A stretch of 64,000 nucleotides of DNA from Coptis chinensis (GCA_015680905.1 CM027378.1:107715501-107779500); one strand, 5' to 3'; positions 23,780-35,419 are shown, counted from the stretch's first letter. Translations and numbers: made by a program. The notes: a model not told the origin generated them from the sequence alone.

Positions 23780-25175
23780 CCCTTAAAAAAACAAAAAAAA
23801 GGAAGACAATATATAATAAGCACACACACACACACGCAGTAGATAGATAAACAGTTAATAAATTTAACACATCAAGGAAAAATCGTTCAGTATGTCAAAA
23901 AAGATTTGTAGTTAAGCTAGGATGTTTCCCATCAGTGCAGAAGTTCTTTGTTTTGGTTTCTTAGTTTTTTTTTTATTGGTTTTGAGGTTATGGGATTGGA
24001 TTTACAGAAGTGAGCTATTTTTAGTACAAATATTTCTTCAATTTCTTAGTGGCCAAGCACCATGCATGTACAATTAGCTGTAAACTGAGTACCGAAATCT
24101 TTCAACATTTCCTCTTGTCCTATTCAGAGAAAAGCCTAGTGATCAAGAAGTTAGCCAAGATTGAAAATATATTTTTTTTATTCACTCCTGGGGTGTGATA
24201 GTTTATGTTTGTTCTTAACAAAATGATCTCAAACTTAGAGAGGTTCTGTTTTTGGAAATTGATGAATCAGTCAAGGGAAATGGGATTGGATCACTCAGGC
24301 TATTAGATGCAAAATCGAACTTGGCCTTTTTTTTTCACAGTTAAAAGCATTTGGAAACAACAAAATAATAAAAATAAGTAACTAGAGAAATCATGTGGGT
24401 CTTTTTCATGAGTTTATGAACAACGTGGAATGTAAATACAAAGTTGGGGAAGCTAGGAGAGTGAGATGAGAAAAGTTTGAAAAAAGAGTTCACACTCTTT
24501 AAGAACTGCATGATAGAATATCCCAGTTGATATCTTCTAATATTAAAAAAATTGTCTAACCTTCTTTCAACGCACGTGATAGTAGTTTAAGTGGGTTTTC
24601 TCGATTACACTTTCGTTCTTGAGCTCAGAGTTTTGACGGACTGGCCTTATTTTCTGGGAGTAGCAGCGACTGGACTTATGGTGTGTTTCATTTCAACTCT
24701 AGAAGACATCATGAAGGAACTCAAACCTATCTTCAAGGAGCAAAGGTTACATTCTTTTTTCTTGTATGCCGTGTTTTCATATTTGAAGCATTGTTAAGTT
24801 TTTGAAACGTGTATGGCTGAGATTAGGCTTGGAGCCCTTGGAGGAAAACGCGCTGGAGCAAAAATCACTCTTTCCAAACCCCAGTCTCGAAGAGGCACTG
24901 GACTACTTGAGTCCCCACCGTAATAGTGTGGATGCCAGCTGGAAGAGCAGTTTTAAAGAGTAAGCAAGGAGATATATAAGGATGCAAGTAGCTGAAGTTG
25001 CAGCAATATTGCTGACAAAAATTGGAATGGAACGAGTTGAGTTCAGAGAGGACAACACACAAACTATCCAAGCTAAAGCTCGACAGGATTGAGTTCAGAA
25101 CCAAATACAGTCTCAAGGAATAATGATTTTTTTTTTTAAAATCTCAACAGTCGACACAGTTAGGCACAGAAGTGG
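23780..25175. other. left interior of the Mutator-like element, possible captured gene pieces
   Basis: Non-repetitive sequence between the left terminal repeat and the Tat element. Two short protein-like stretches on the + strand are VCFISTLEDIMKELKPIF near 24680-24740 and EVAAILLTKIGMERVEF near 24990-25045. I could not assign either. They could be exon fragments picked up by the element (Pack-MULE style), but chance cannot be excluded. Confidence 0.3.
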
Positions 25176-25180
25176 TTGCT

Positions 25181-25548
25181 GTTATGACACAAAGATCAAT
25201 GGCAAACTCTTATAACACAAATGTAGATTTCCTGGTGTTACAACTCGAACACTAGTTATACAATCCTATTCTTGCTTTCTCTCTTGGCTGTGATCCAGCC
25301 CCCTCTCCTCTCTTTCTTTTCTCGCTCTCTTTCTCCCCTCTCTTCACTTTTATATCCCCCCCTCTCTCATCTCAACCCTCCACCTGTCCCTTTATCTCGC
25401 GGTCCACTCCCATCTATGTGTAGGGTTTCCGTTACCCGCGACCGCGTCTTTGGTATCGCGGCTCAGTGCGGTGCAGCGGCCCTCGTGGGTTATGTTACGT
25501 CCGGCCCCTCCCTATGATATTTCGGGGCCGGTACCATGCCACTTCTGA
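25181..25548 (-). mobile_element. 3' LTR of the Tat element
   Basis: A 368-bp direct repeat of 34102-34465, sharing gttatgacacaaagatc at one end and taccatgccacttctga at the other. The two copies differ by scattered substitutions and small indels. Confidence 0.88.
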
Positions 25549-26083
25549 GATGCCCCCTCGAGTCCGCGATGGTATCTCGATCGGGGAGTCGAGAGTTCGT
25601 CACCTTCCTCCTTCCGACCGTGGTCTTCCCTCTCCCCTCACCTCTGGGTTCGTGCGCGTGCGGTTTCCCCTTCTGCCCCATCGTTTCTTGTGCCTCCACG
25701 TGTCTTTTCATTTGGTGGCTCCTTTTGGTGTCCCCTCGATTTCAGCACCCCTGCAATTACCCTTTTGCCCCCACCTCTTATAAAAAGCCCGCTCGATTTC
25801 TTTTCTCTCTCTCACTCAGCCTATCTTTCTTCTTTCGGTTCCTCTTCCCCTCTTCCTCCATCTTTCTTCTATTTTTCCAGTTTCGGTTGCTCGCTCGGTC
25901 GTTTTCTTCGGGTTTGTGGCTGACATTCTTGCTCGGTTGCTCTCCCCTTCTCCTCGGGTTGGTCTCCTTTTTCTCTCGGCTTCCTTTAATTGCTATAGTG
26001 CTCCTTGCTCCTTTGTGTTTGGGCTGTTCATTTCCACTTCCTTTCTGCCTTAGGGTGGCGTGACGTCTTCCACCCCGTCCCCG

Positions 26084-28165
26084 ATGTCGCCTCTAGATCC
26101 GCCACCTCCTCCTCCTCCTACACCGCTGACGCTTGCCCACGACCCGGACCGAGGCCCCTCTACCGGGCAAGCTTTTGCCCTTCCCGCCACCAATGCGTAG
26201 TCGTAGACCTAATCTTGAGGCATTAAAAGCGTCACGGGATACCCAGATACCGGCGTCACCTTAGAACACGTGCGACTTAACTTATTATTACCATTTGGTC
26301 CCCATAAGCCCGGGGTGTCATTGGCCCGCGGTAGGGACGGTCGTCGCCCGGCCCCGATTGCCCCTCACCCGTCTTGATGTCGAGGTGTGCAATCACTTCA
26401 ACATCCCCGTGCCAAGGTATTGGCAATTTCACGGAGGGTCATGTATGCGCGAACCACTACAATTTCGAAATTACCCGAATAGCGGTTCGCGACATGCCCG
26501 CTTCTACCTCAAAAGAGTACCAAGGAAGTCAGTGTGGGCTATCACTCGTTTTGCCTCCGCCCTAGAAAAAAGCACTTTATCCTTCGCATCACTTCCTCCG
26601 ACAAATTGTGGCATCACTACCCTCTTTATATCTCCGGGAATTTCCTCTCCGCGGACCTTCCACCTGAGTTGAATCTCCGTCACCTGGCCTTCCTCCCCAG
26701 TGGTGAGTCCTGCTCTTTATCTACCCTCATGGGAGTATGTCTTTTGGTCACTAATCCAACTTGTCGTTTATCTATTTCAGGTTGGCGGCCCGACTCGAGA
26801 TCGCGACCGTACGACAACATCTTTTCCACGACCTTCCAGAGGATTCGTGACCTGGGTGCGGCTCAGTCCGTGCTACTTGGGATTGACCCTGCCACCGCTA
26901 CTCCCTTATTGTCTGATCCTGAGTTAGCATCCATAGGAAAATACAGCGCCCCATTTTTCCGTCCTCCTCCCCTAAAGAAAAACCGGGTCACTTCCCCTAA
27001 GAAAAAACGCCGCGCGCCCGCCGACCCATCCTCCGCTGACTTAACCCGTCATACCATACTCCTATTATTTCCGCGGCCCTACTCCCTACCGGCTCCACGG
27101 AGACTTGGGAAGACCAATACTCCCCTCTCATTCCTCTTCCACCACTTCTCCCCCTTCAAGCATGGGGGCTAACAAACGAAACTCTTTGATAGCGACTTCG
27201 GATGAAGCGTGGTCGCCCGCTGCCCCCAAATCCCGCATTTGTTCCTCCATCTCCTCCCCGGCCTCCAAGCGTCCGGCTGCCTTCCGTCCACGAGAAGGCC
27301 CCATCTAAGGCCGGCGCCTCCAACTACCAGCGCCCCTCAAGTGGAACAGCGGCCGGGAAGGGAGGTGGCGCCCCAAACTGAAAAAGGAGGCCCGAACCCA
27401 TTCCTCCATTTTGCCCCCTCCTTCCGCTCTCGGGATCCTCGACCCGACCAAGGACTGCGCTCACGAAGAACCCGGCGGTGGCTTCTTCCCCTGTTCTATG
27501 GGTCTCCACCTCCTGCGCAGATATGGCCCTCGCCCGAAGGTGGTTCCTTTGAGTCCCACGGACTTCCTTCTACAGGCTGGGAGAAGGTACTCCTCTCTTT
27601 GCATTCAATATCTTTCTTCCCTCTCTTTAAGTATTCTGACTTTTGCTCCCTTCGCCCGGATGAGTTTGGATATCTCCTTTATGATCCGGCGGCTGTTTGG
27701 TGCCGGTGGCGGATTGATGAACTTGATAAGGAGGTGGCCCATCTAGAAGAGAAGAACTCTGCCAGCGGACCTAGACAAGCTAGGGCCCAAAGGCGATTTC
27801 CGGGGACCCAGAGGAGGCCGCCCTTTGGCGTATATGAGCAGCGGCCACCCTCGGTAGCGAGACTCTTCAAGAGAAACATCTTTGCCGCTCTGGACTCCCT
27901 TTCTCAAAACCAAAAGCTCTTGCGATTACTCCATCGCGCGACATGAGGCCGACATGGATGAGCTCGAGGGCATTTACGGACCCAAGCCAGAAGAGGGTGG
28001 CCAAGAAGGTTAAGGAGGAGATGAACCGGCTCGCTAAAAAAGGCCGCGCCTCATACGGAAGCTCCGCCCGCTGCTCCGCCATCCGGAGGTCAGCGTGTGC
28101 CCATCTGGGGACTCTGCCCGTAGGGAGAGATGCCACTGATCTGGTATTTGAGGCTTTAGGCGTGG
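26084..28165 (+). pseudogene. antisense additional ORF of the Tat element, apparently spliced
   Basis: Lies opposite to the host element between integrase and the 3' LTR, where Tat elements are known to carry extra ORFs of unknown role. It begins MSPLDPPPPPPPTP. In shifting frames it includes VEVCNHFNIPVPRYWQF, RKKHFILRITSSDKLW and LPPELNLRHLAFLPS. A textbook intron follows (GTGAGT at 26703, TTTCAG ending 26780), then WRPDSRSRPYDNIF..., a basic stretch KKKRRAPADPSS, a proline-rich middle, a coiled-coil-like IDELDKEVAHLEEKN and a C-terminal DLVFEALGVAART ending near 28165. The middle resembles the 'putative gypsy type transposon' domain found in such ORFs. Frameshifts are present; function unknown. 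Confidence 0.55.
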
Positions 28166-28791
28166 CTGCGCGGACATAGTTATAGAAGAAGAAGCGCCCG
28201 CCCGGTGATCCTAGAAAGTGATATGTCTTGAAAATAGCTTTGTTTGTGCCCTCGGCTAGGCTTCCCTTGATGCTATGTTGTCATACTCTTTTAGCTACTT
28301 TTTCTGTATTCTCACTCCCCCCAGTTGGGATGTTTACATTATGCTCTGCCCCTTTTTATCTCCTTTTTATCTGATTGTTTCTGTCAACCCTCCTGTTTGT
28401 ATGTCTGACTCAGTACTAACTGGCCTCTGTGAGCGCACTCCCCCCCGTCGGTTGGGGATGTTTGACTTGCCTGCCCCATGTCAGTTGGGGCTCCGCGCTC
28501 TCTCACCTCCGGCGGGCACTCTCTGCCCGCGACGCGGAGCCTCGCCGGCTTCCGTTTATCTATCTCAGGGGTCGAGGCGACTTCTCTCCCCCCCGAGAGA
28601 CCTCACCTTAGTGTGGCAACTCCTTTTGCCCCTCTAAGGTTTGGACCTCTCGTTCTCGGGGGGCTCATCCCCCCCCTTCCCTTCACTCTGAGGGGTAATG
28701 AAAACTCAAACAATAATATTCCACCTCAAAAGTGCTATGGTTTTATATATGTACAAATAGCTCATGCAGTTTTCAGTCTCTCTCATTACAT

Positions 28792-29857
28792 TCACTCATG
28801 AAATATTTTCAACAACCTTACATTCCACGGCTTGTCCACCGGCTGTTCCCTCAAGGTTCGTAACTTTGTAGGTGCGGTTCCCCTACCTTGACCACCACGT
28901 AAAGGCCCTCGCGTCGGGCCCAACTTCCCCTCACTAGCTTTTTGGTCTTTGGGAGTCACTCTCCGAAGCACCTTGTCTCCCACTGCAAATCTCCTCACTC
29001 TCGGCTTTTTGTCGTCGCCTCTGCGGCGGCGGTGATAATCCTCAATCGATGCTGTATTTGTGTCTCTCCTTTCCTCTGCTAGGTTCATGTCCTTGCCAAA
29101 ATGCCCCGGTTTGACTTATCCTCGACAGCCGCGGTCCCAGTAGTGTCGCCGCCACCATCTCTGTTGGTATCACGGCTTCTACTCCATATGCCAATGCAAA
29201 GGGGTTCGGGTGGTCATGCCCAAAGCACCCCGACTTAGTTCGTCGGCCCGGGATCCCTTCCCCCCTCCGGTTTCCTCTTGAGATTGTTGAGTATGGTTTT
29301 GTTAGAGGATTCCGCCTGCCCATTTCAGCCGGGGTTGTATGGGGCTGAGAATCCTGCTTGATGTGATACGTTTGTAGAAAACCCCTAACCTTTGAACCCG
29401 TGGAACGGGTTCCATTATCCGCAATTATAGCGTATGTGGCAACCCAAAGCGGCAAATGATATTTTCCCCACAAGAACTTGATCACATGCACCTCTTTCTT
29501 TCTCAACATGTAACGGCGGCTTCAATCCACTTTGTAAAATAGTCGATTCGCGACCAATAAGAACCTCCTCTTACCGCGGGCCATGGGGCGCGGTCCCACT
29601 ATGTCAAGGGCCCACATCGCGAATGGCCATGGGCTAGACACTTTGTCTGGCGGCTTTCGGCTGGGGCCATATCAAGCGAGAAAAATCTCGACACTTTCAT
29701 TTTTAGAGAATTCCACAACGTCTCTCTTCATGTGAGGCAAAAGTAACCCCGAAGTCGAAGAACCGTTATCTTTGTAGTCACCCCGAAAGTGGCTCCCATG
29801 ATCCCCTCCATGTAGCTCATCGAGCACCTCTTTAGCTTGATCCAGGCCCCCAAGCAT
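28792..29857 (-). pseudogene. integrase of the Tat element
   Basis: Integrase joins the cDNA copy to host DNA. From N to C: a zinc-finger region 29857-29672 (EVLDELHGGDHGSHFRG..., LLLPHMKRDVVEFSK, with the cysteine pair lost); a catalytic core remnant 29509-29042 (ATYAIIADNGTRSTGSKVRG with the second catalytic Asp, then LAYGVEAVIPTEMV); and a C-terminal module 29088-28792 (RRFAVGDKVLRRVTPKD, then EGKLGPTRGPLRGG, then VDKPWNVRLLKIF). The order and motifs are those of Tat-type integrases. The first catalytic Asp region and the Glu region are broken by shifts. The protein cannot be active. Confidence 0.8.
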
Positions 29858-31718
29858 TTCAATAAAGGTCCCATGAAATTCCTCGATATAACTCTCCCCT
29901 ACTAATGTGTATCTCCGATTTTGTTTGTTCCAACCTTCCGTCTCTCGGGACCAATATTCTCTTCTCTGTCAAAAGCGCTTGATGGGCGACATCCATCCAT
30001 TAAGCTCTCACGGTATTCATTATTCGGTGGCTCCCCTGCATTGCTCGGTTTGTCCGGTCTTCTTACTTCTATAGTCCTTCCGCCCGGACCCGGCATGGCT
30101 GCGGCCACATATTAAAGGCGCATCGTGGCGGTTCTCCCCGCGGTTCAAATGTACAAACCGAATCGCCGTGAACCGGCGCCCGACCGGAGGACCCCAAGTA
30201 TCTCGCCATCACGGGACACCGGGCGCTGAATCCACCATTCGCTGGCACACCACCAAATTGGAGTCGAATTACCGCGATGAAGTTCCTTCACCCCCAAGCC
30301 TTACGCCATTCTCATGCCCGCAATTACGCCTCATACTCGCGCCTCGTTATTAGATGCGAACCCTAATTTCATCGTCGCTCTAGCCTATTATTATTCCGGG
30401 CGTGACCAATACTACGCCCGATTCGTTTTGCCGGCATCCGTGGGTGACCCGTCGGCAAACACTCTCAACCGTTACCTTCGTCCCCACGGATCAGCTTCCA
30501 CTGTTCTTTTTCTCCCTCATTTTCCAAAACCATCTCCTCCCCAAGTAGGGTCCTCTGCGGGGAACTCGCCAAGAACTCAGCTAAGGCCCGAGCCTTCTCA
30601 TTGTCCTAACGATATTGGATCTCATATGCACTCGGCATCGGCCCATTTCAACATTCTCCCCGATTTCTCTGCCCACCGAGGCTGCTTAAAGAGGCGGGGT
30701 TAAGGACCACGATCACCGAGTGTGCTTAGAAGTAGGGCTTTAGTTTCGGGGCGAAAATATCAAAGGCGTGCTTCTCCACGCTGACCGTACACCGGTTTAC
30801 GCATCCAACATTGTCTTGCTCAAAGTACACCGGTCTTTCTATCTTATCCATTTACTTTCGAGCGAGGGCTGATTCGCGTAATCCGTGACCCCTAGATCTG
30901 GATACAATTTCTCTCCCTCTTCCGGTCGCGACAACAAAGGGATCTCCCCGGATACCTTTTGAGCCCCTGGAGCGCTTTGTTCACACTCTGCCGTCCATGA
31001 AATCCGGCGGTTCCTCAGCCGGATCGATGCTGTGACTGCATTTGTCGACGACCGATATGAATCTATTGAGAGCCGCGACCCTTCAACCGCCGCACCTCCT
31101 TTCTTGTCGGCGAGGGGCATCTCTATCAATGACCTAATCGCTGCGGGTTTGCTTCTATCCCTCCATTTTGTGTCACAATATACCCTAGAAATTTCCGTGG
31201 TCACCCTAAATGTACATTTCGGGATTGAGCTTCAAAATTGTGGGTCCCGCGATTATCGGAATGTCTCCTCCACCCCTCCAAATGTTCTCGCTCCGACATG
31301 CTCTTTTCCACCATATCATCGATGTATATCTCAATGCCCTTGCGAATTTTGCCCTCGAACATCTTCTCGCCCGGTATTTGGAATGTTGCCCTGCATTTTT
31401 CAACCTAAGCGGCACTCTCGTGTAGCGGTATGTGCCTCCTTCCCTCTGAAGGAGGTCTTCTCGATCCGGACCATACATCGCCACCTGGTTGTACCCATCG
31501 ATGCATCCATAAATGAGAACATCTTTGAACCCCGGTCCACGTCTACCAACTTCGTCAACTCGCGGCATTGGATAACCGTCTTTCGGGCACTCTAAATTTA
31601 CATCCGTGAAGTCAACACACACATCGACCTTCCCATTCTTCGCCGGGACCGCGACTATGTTGGACAACCGATCTGTGAATTCCCGTCCCCTTATAATTCC
31701 GCATTCTTTAATCGGCAA
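29858..31718 (-). pseudogene. reverse transcriptase and RNase H region of the Tat element
   Basis: 31718-31206 encodes the fingers and palm: WLSNIVAVPAKNGKVDV is recognisable in altered form, then CVDFTDVNLECPKDGYPMP, then DGYNQVAMYGPDREDLLQR and YTRVPLRLKNAG. The Y-x-D-D box is degraded (RYTSMIW region). 31204-30839 encodes the connection (AAIRSLIEMP, SGEIPLLSRPEEGEKLY). The RNase H part down to about 29900 has no intact catalytic motif that I can identify. The frame is broken by stops throughout. Confidence 0.75.
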
Positions 31719-32199
31719 CTTCCAGTTCCTTCGGCGTATTTGGACCTCATACCCTCATCTTACGTCTCGCTCCGCGTCTGGCGTCCTCCCTCATATCGCG
31801 GCGATGACATGTGAATTCGGATCTAAACCGGTGATATCCTCTATTTCCCCATAAAGATGTCTTTGTTTCTCACCAAGCATTGTATCGGTTTCTCCTCCAT
31901 TCCCTCGCAAGACTTCGACCCTATCGGCGTGAACCTCTTCCTCTCCTCTCCCCGGGTTTACCATCTCTATCTCATCAAAGTTTTGGGATCACCGCGACTT
32001 GCTCACCCCCTTCCGGCGGCCCAATGTAATTACTACGCGGACCTCTTCACGGAGGCTCGTCGGCTTCTCCTGCGGTCGCGGGACATCCTCTTGATTTGTA
32101 TTACGGTGACTATTTTTAGATGCCACGATCTCCGCGGACCTCATATGTTCCGTTGGGGTGGGGAATCGAATAACTTGATAATGCGTCGGCGGCACCGCC

Positions 32200-32720
32200 C
32201 TCATCTCATGTATCCATCTCCTCCCGGGATCGCGTTATCTTGGGGCTGGAATCGACCACCATAAACCTTGAGAACACCATCACCCGGCCCGCAGATTCGC
32301 GGTAGCAAAGAGCTCCCCATAGGCTCGTGGTGGCTCCCATTGAATCCATTACAAACTTATCGCGGAGGTCTCGGTTGCCCGGGTCGATCCCCATCTCCTC
32401 TATAGCCCCTCGAATAGCAAATCCACGGTATTACCGCGATCTATCGGACCCTTTTGACCACATAATTACCCATCATCTCTTTGTAATGACCACGCGTCCT
32501 CATCGCGGTGTATCTACGGCTTCGGAGGTCGCCCTTGGAGAATGTAATTGCCTCTTCCATTGTCTCTTCTCTGTATCTACGTCCTCGGGCGGGCGACTCA
32601 TTGACTGCTTTGGATACTTTCATTTGTCCGTCGACCTTGTCGGTGGGCATTATGGCTCGATCTTCCCGCTGAAAATAACATTTATAGTTCCCAAGATTCG
32701 ACCCGCCACGCACCACCTGC
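32200..32720 (-). pseudogene. protease region of the Tat element
   Basis: Reads ITFSKGDLRSRRY, then GNYVVKRVR, and in the shifted frame a VDRGNTVDLLF-like box where an active retroelement protease has VDTGSSxDxLF. It is followed by MGIDPGNRDLRDKFVMD and VVDSSPKI. The catalytic D-T-G is changed to D-R-G and the frame is broken. Its position between gag and RT is as expected. Confidence 0.55.
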
Positions 32721-32939
32721 TCCCTATTTGGTGGTTCCCCACAAATTCCCTTAGCATCCCTTCTCTACCAATCTCTGGACTAACCATTTTAAGGCATAAC
32801 AATCGTTGGTCGTGATTGTGCACCGTGGTAGTCGCGGTATGGCTTGTTAGGCATTTCGCGGAATGGTTCGCGGACGCCATTATCCTTGCACATTTTTATC
32901 AATGGTAATATCTCACTCAAGCGGTCTTATCAGCCGGGG

Positions 32940-33745
32940 CCGGTCTCCAATTCAGCGGTATGGCTTCCTCTCCTCTCGCTCTCTCCGAACTACTTCCCTC
33001 CCTCTTTCCGGCCTCGATGATTGTCCGCGGTATCTCTCTTTGCCTCGGTCATTTCCCCCGGTCTTACCGCGTTCCCTCTCTTTCTCCACTGCTGATACTG
33101 TCTTGCCCCCCCTCTTCGATTCCTTCTGCATGGTATCTTCGTACCTGATGTACTTCTCTACCCGCGGGTATAATTCGTGCAAAGTCGCAATCTCGTTTTT
33201 AGCCACGGACTGATGGACCGCCGTCCCGGGTCGCAGCCCCCTTTCGAACGCTATTACCGCCGTTCTCTCGTCCGATTTTCCACCTTTAAGGTCTCGGCCT
33301 TAGCGTTTACGGATACTCTCTCGGCCGGACTCAGCGGATCTTTGTCTAACATTGAATAAGGCGCGATGTCTACCACCCTCCTTTTCCGATGTATGAAATG
33401 GTCAACAAATGCGATTCTAGCTCTTGGAAATTCGTTATGCTCTTTGAGGGTAATCGATAGTACCGGTCGGAAGCCCCCCTTAAGGCTAGCCGGGAACATC
33501 ATGCACCCATGAGACCATCATACCCTTCGCCTCTTTGCCGGAGAGGCATCTGGCTATCTGAAATGATGGATGTGATCTGCCGGGTCCCCGTGCCATCATA
33601 CCTCGAATCTCGGCTGGTTAGGCGTTTTGGTACCTCGGACGTCCATATCAGCGTCCGCCCGGATTCGCGATTCAACCCCGCCACCACTTGATGGCCGCGC
33701 CCGTTTGAGCCCTTGTGTGCGTTGAAGATTCGCCTCTCTGTCATT
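32940..33745 (-). pseudogene. gag of the Tat element
   Basis: Capsid-type gag. From N to C: SRDSRYDGTGTRQITS (33745-33499), MMFPASLKGGFRPV, then FVDHFIHRKRRVVDIA and KAETLKVENRTRERR (33502-33254), then VAKNEIATLHELYPRVEKYI and a basic tail RGQSSRPERGREVVRRE (33206-32952). This is the retrotransposon gag domain of the Tat lineage. The charged tail would contact RNA. Frames are shifted between blocks. Confidence 0.75.
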
Positions 33746-34101
33746 TGTTAATCATTTCTTTGGACTGCTTCCATTGTTAACCCGGTCACCGGATTGTCCA
33801 CCAAAGGTCGGTCCTTGCTCCTCATCCTCCGCCTTTTCTCTCTCGCTTCCTTCTCCGTCTCATCCCCGGATTCTTCCTCCCTTCTCTCTTTTTCTCTCCT
33901 CGGCTCCTCATTTTTCCTCTCTCAACCTCCCGATTTCTTCGCATGAGCCGCTTCCTCCTCCTCGCTCTTCCCTCCTCTCGTCCCTCTCCTTCTTCCACCG
34001 CCGCTTCCGGCATTTGTTCGGGACTCTCTTCTTTCGGGGCCTACCCGCTGCCTTCTTTGGTGCCATTTCTACCCTGTTGGTCCCCACAGACGGCGCCAAA
34101 T

Positions 34102-34465
34102 GTTATGACACAAAGATCAATGGCAAACTCTTATAACACAAATGTAGATTTCCTGGTGTTACAACTCGAACACTAGTTACAATCCTATTCTTGCTTTCTC
34201 TCTTGGCTGTGATCCAGCCCCCTCTCCTCTCTTTCTTTTTCCTCCCTCTCTTTCTCCCCTCTCTTCACTTTTATATCCCCCCCTCTCTCATCTCAACCCT
34301 CCACCTGTCCCTTTATCTCGCGGTCCACTCCCATCCATGTGTAGGGTTTCCGTACTGCGCGACCAACGTCTTTGGTATCACGCCACGGTGCGGTAGCGGC
34401 CTCGTGGGTTATGTTACGTCCGCCCCCTCCCTATGATATTCGGGGCGGTACCATGCCACTTCTGA
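34102..34465 (-). mobile_element. 5' LTR of the Tat element with adjoining primer-binding site
   Basis: A 364-bp direct repeat of 25181-25548. The word on its inner side (34081-34100), read on the - strand, is TTTGGCGCCGTCTGTGGGGA, the standard primer-binding site form of Tat/Athila elements. This fixes the orientation of the element. Confidence 0.88.
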
Positions 34466-34576
34466 TTGCTAGCTTTGTGTTACTAATAGTTCACCTAACA
34501 GATCATTTTTCGACCCGGTGGCATTGGAACCGTGATTTTTGATCGGATTGAAAAGAGTGTCGGGTCGGAAGTGATA

Positions 34577-34700
34577 GAGGTCGGAAGTGATAAAAAATAT
34601 GAGAATAGAGAGGTCGGAAGTGAAAAAAAATATGAGAATAGAGAGGTCAGAAGTAAAAAGTATGAGAATAGAGAGGTCGGAAGTGATAAAAGTATGAGAA
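34577..34700. repeat. short tandem repeat, about 37-bp unit
   Basis: About three and a half copies of aggtcggaagtgataaaa plus atatgagaatagag, within the right arm of the Mutator-like element. Confidence 0.85.
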
Positions 34701-35342
34701 ATAATGTGTAGGGTCCGAAGGGAGAAAAAATTGAGGAGAATGAAAAATCCACGAAATTGTTTGATAAAGTAGAGAGAGAGAGAGAATAGAGAAAGAGAGT
34801 GTGTGGGGTTAAAAAAAAATTAATAAAGTAGAGAGAGAGGAGAGAGAAAGAATGGGGTTAGAGAAAAAAGTGGAGAGAAAAGAGAGAAAAAAAGTCACGT
34901 GAATTTGTTTAGTCTGGAAGTTTTTTTATCCGAGAAGTCCTGACTAGAGCAAAACTGATATATATACTAGTATTTCACCCGGCCATGCCGGGATTGTTTC
35001 ATTGTATGCTTTAAACGTTTGGGTTTGCTTGTATTTTGGGCTTAATTTTTATAAAATTATTAGAGTCAACTACTTAACTGGCTTAGTCCATTTTGGCGAC
35101 ATGGGGATGTAAAAAACGGGAATAAAAACAGTGAGATGGAATGATAGATCATTAGGGAACCTTTATAGCTTAAAAAAGAAAGAAAAAGGGAAATCTGAAA
35201 TTTTTTGAAAAAAATATAAAAAAAATAAATCAGTCAAACCTCACATTTCAACAATCTAAAGGAATAATAACTATATAATATCCGTTAAAAACCACTGACG
35301 AATTTTACTTAATATACTACTCAAATTATGGACAATAGTACA

Positions 35343-35419
35343 GGACCTTGGTGGATTTGAACCACCATCTCTTGGGATGTATTTCACATTCAAGTGCTCT
35401 TCCATTGAGCTAAAGATCC
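35343..35419 (-). tRNA. tRNA-like sequence with abnormal anticodon arm (likely pseudogene)
   Basis: 77 nt on the - strand. The acceptor stem GGATCTT/AAGGTCC pairs fully (one G-U), the D-arm GCTC...GAGC pairs, and the T-arm GGTGG-TTCAAAT-CCACC is perfect and has the TTC of the T-psi-C loop. The middle, CTTGAATGTGAAATACATCC plus CAAG, is about 6 nt too long and gives no normal 5-bp stem with a 7-nt loop. It can fold as CTTG/CAAG plus ATGT/ACAT instead. The anticodon therefore cannot be read with confidence. It lies within the Helitron-like segment. Confidence 0.45.

Larger units (their letters stand above)
25176..34470 (-). mobile_element. Tat-lineage Ty3/gypsy retrotransposon (full length, mutated)
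   Basis: The element proper is 25181-34465, with the 5-bp duplication TTGCT at 25176-25180 and 34466-34470. The LTRs are 25181-25548 (the 3' LTR in element sense) and 34102-34465 (the 5' LTR). The primer-binding site reads TTTGGCGCCGTCTGTGGGGA on the - strand next to the 5' LTR (34081-34100); this is the usual Tat/Athila form. Gag, protease, reverse transcriptase/RNase H and integrase follow in order down to 28792. A 3-kb tail with an antisense ORF follows, then a polypurine tract (CGAGGGGGC) before the 3' LTR. Its high GC contrasts with the AT-rich host. Stops and small deletions are frequent. Confidence 0.85.
23588..34966. mobile_element. 11.4-kb Mutator-like element with long terminal inverted repeats
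   Basis: The element proper is 23597-34957. The left end CAATTTTGCTCTAGTCAGG and following words (gataaaaaaacttcc, then ccaaacaaat, then acgtgaat) are matched in inverted order at the right end (cctgactagagcaaaactg). The imperfect inverted repeats extend for roughly 170 bp, as in Mutator-like elements. It is flanked by the 9-bp word atatatata on both sides (23588-23596, 34958-34966). This is the right length for a Mutator-type duplication but is low-complexity. No transposase is seen. A Tat retrotransposon (25181-34465) makes up most of the length, so the original element was only about 2.1 kb. Confidence 0.7.

Noticed and set aside
25536..27946. Long open frames of about 175-245 codons on the + strand, taken as independent host genes
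   Set aside because: They lie within the Tat element, are low in family motifs in most frames and are partly a by-product of GC-rich, stop-poor sequence. Only the blocks assigned to the antisense ORF look protein-like.
30314..34136. Many overlapping + strand open frames in the GC-rich block
   Set aside because: They are the reverse-complement shadow of the Tat gag-pol genes, which run on the - strand.
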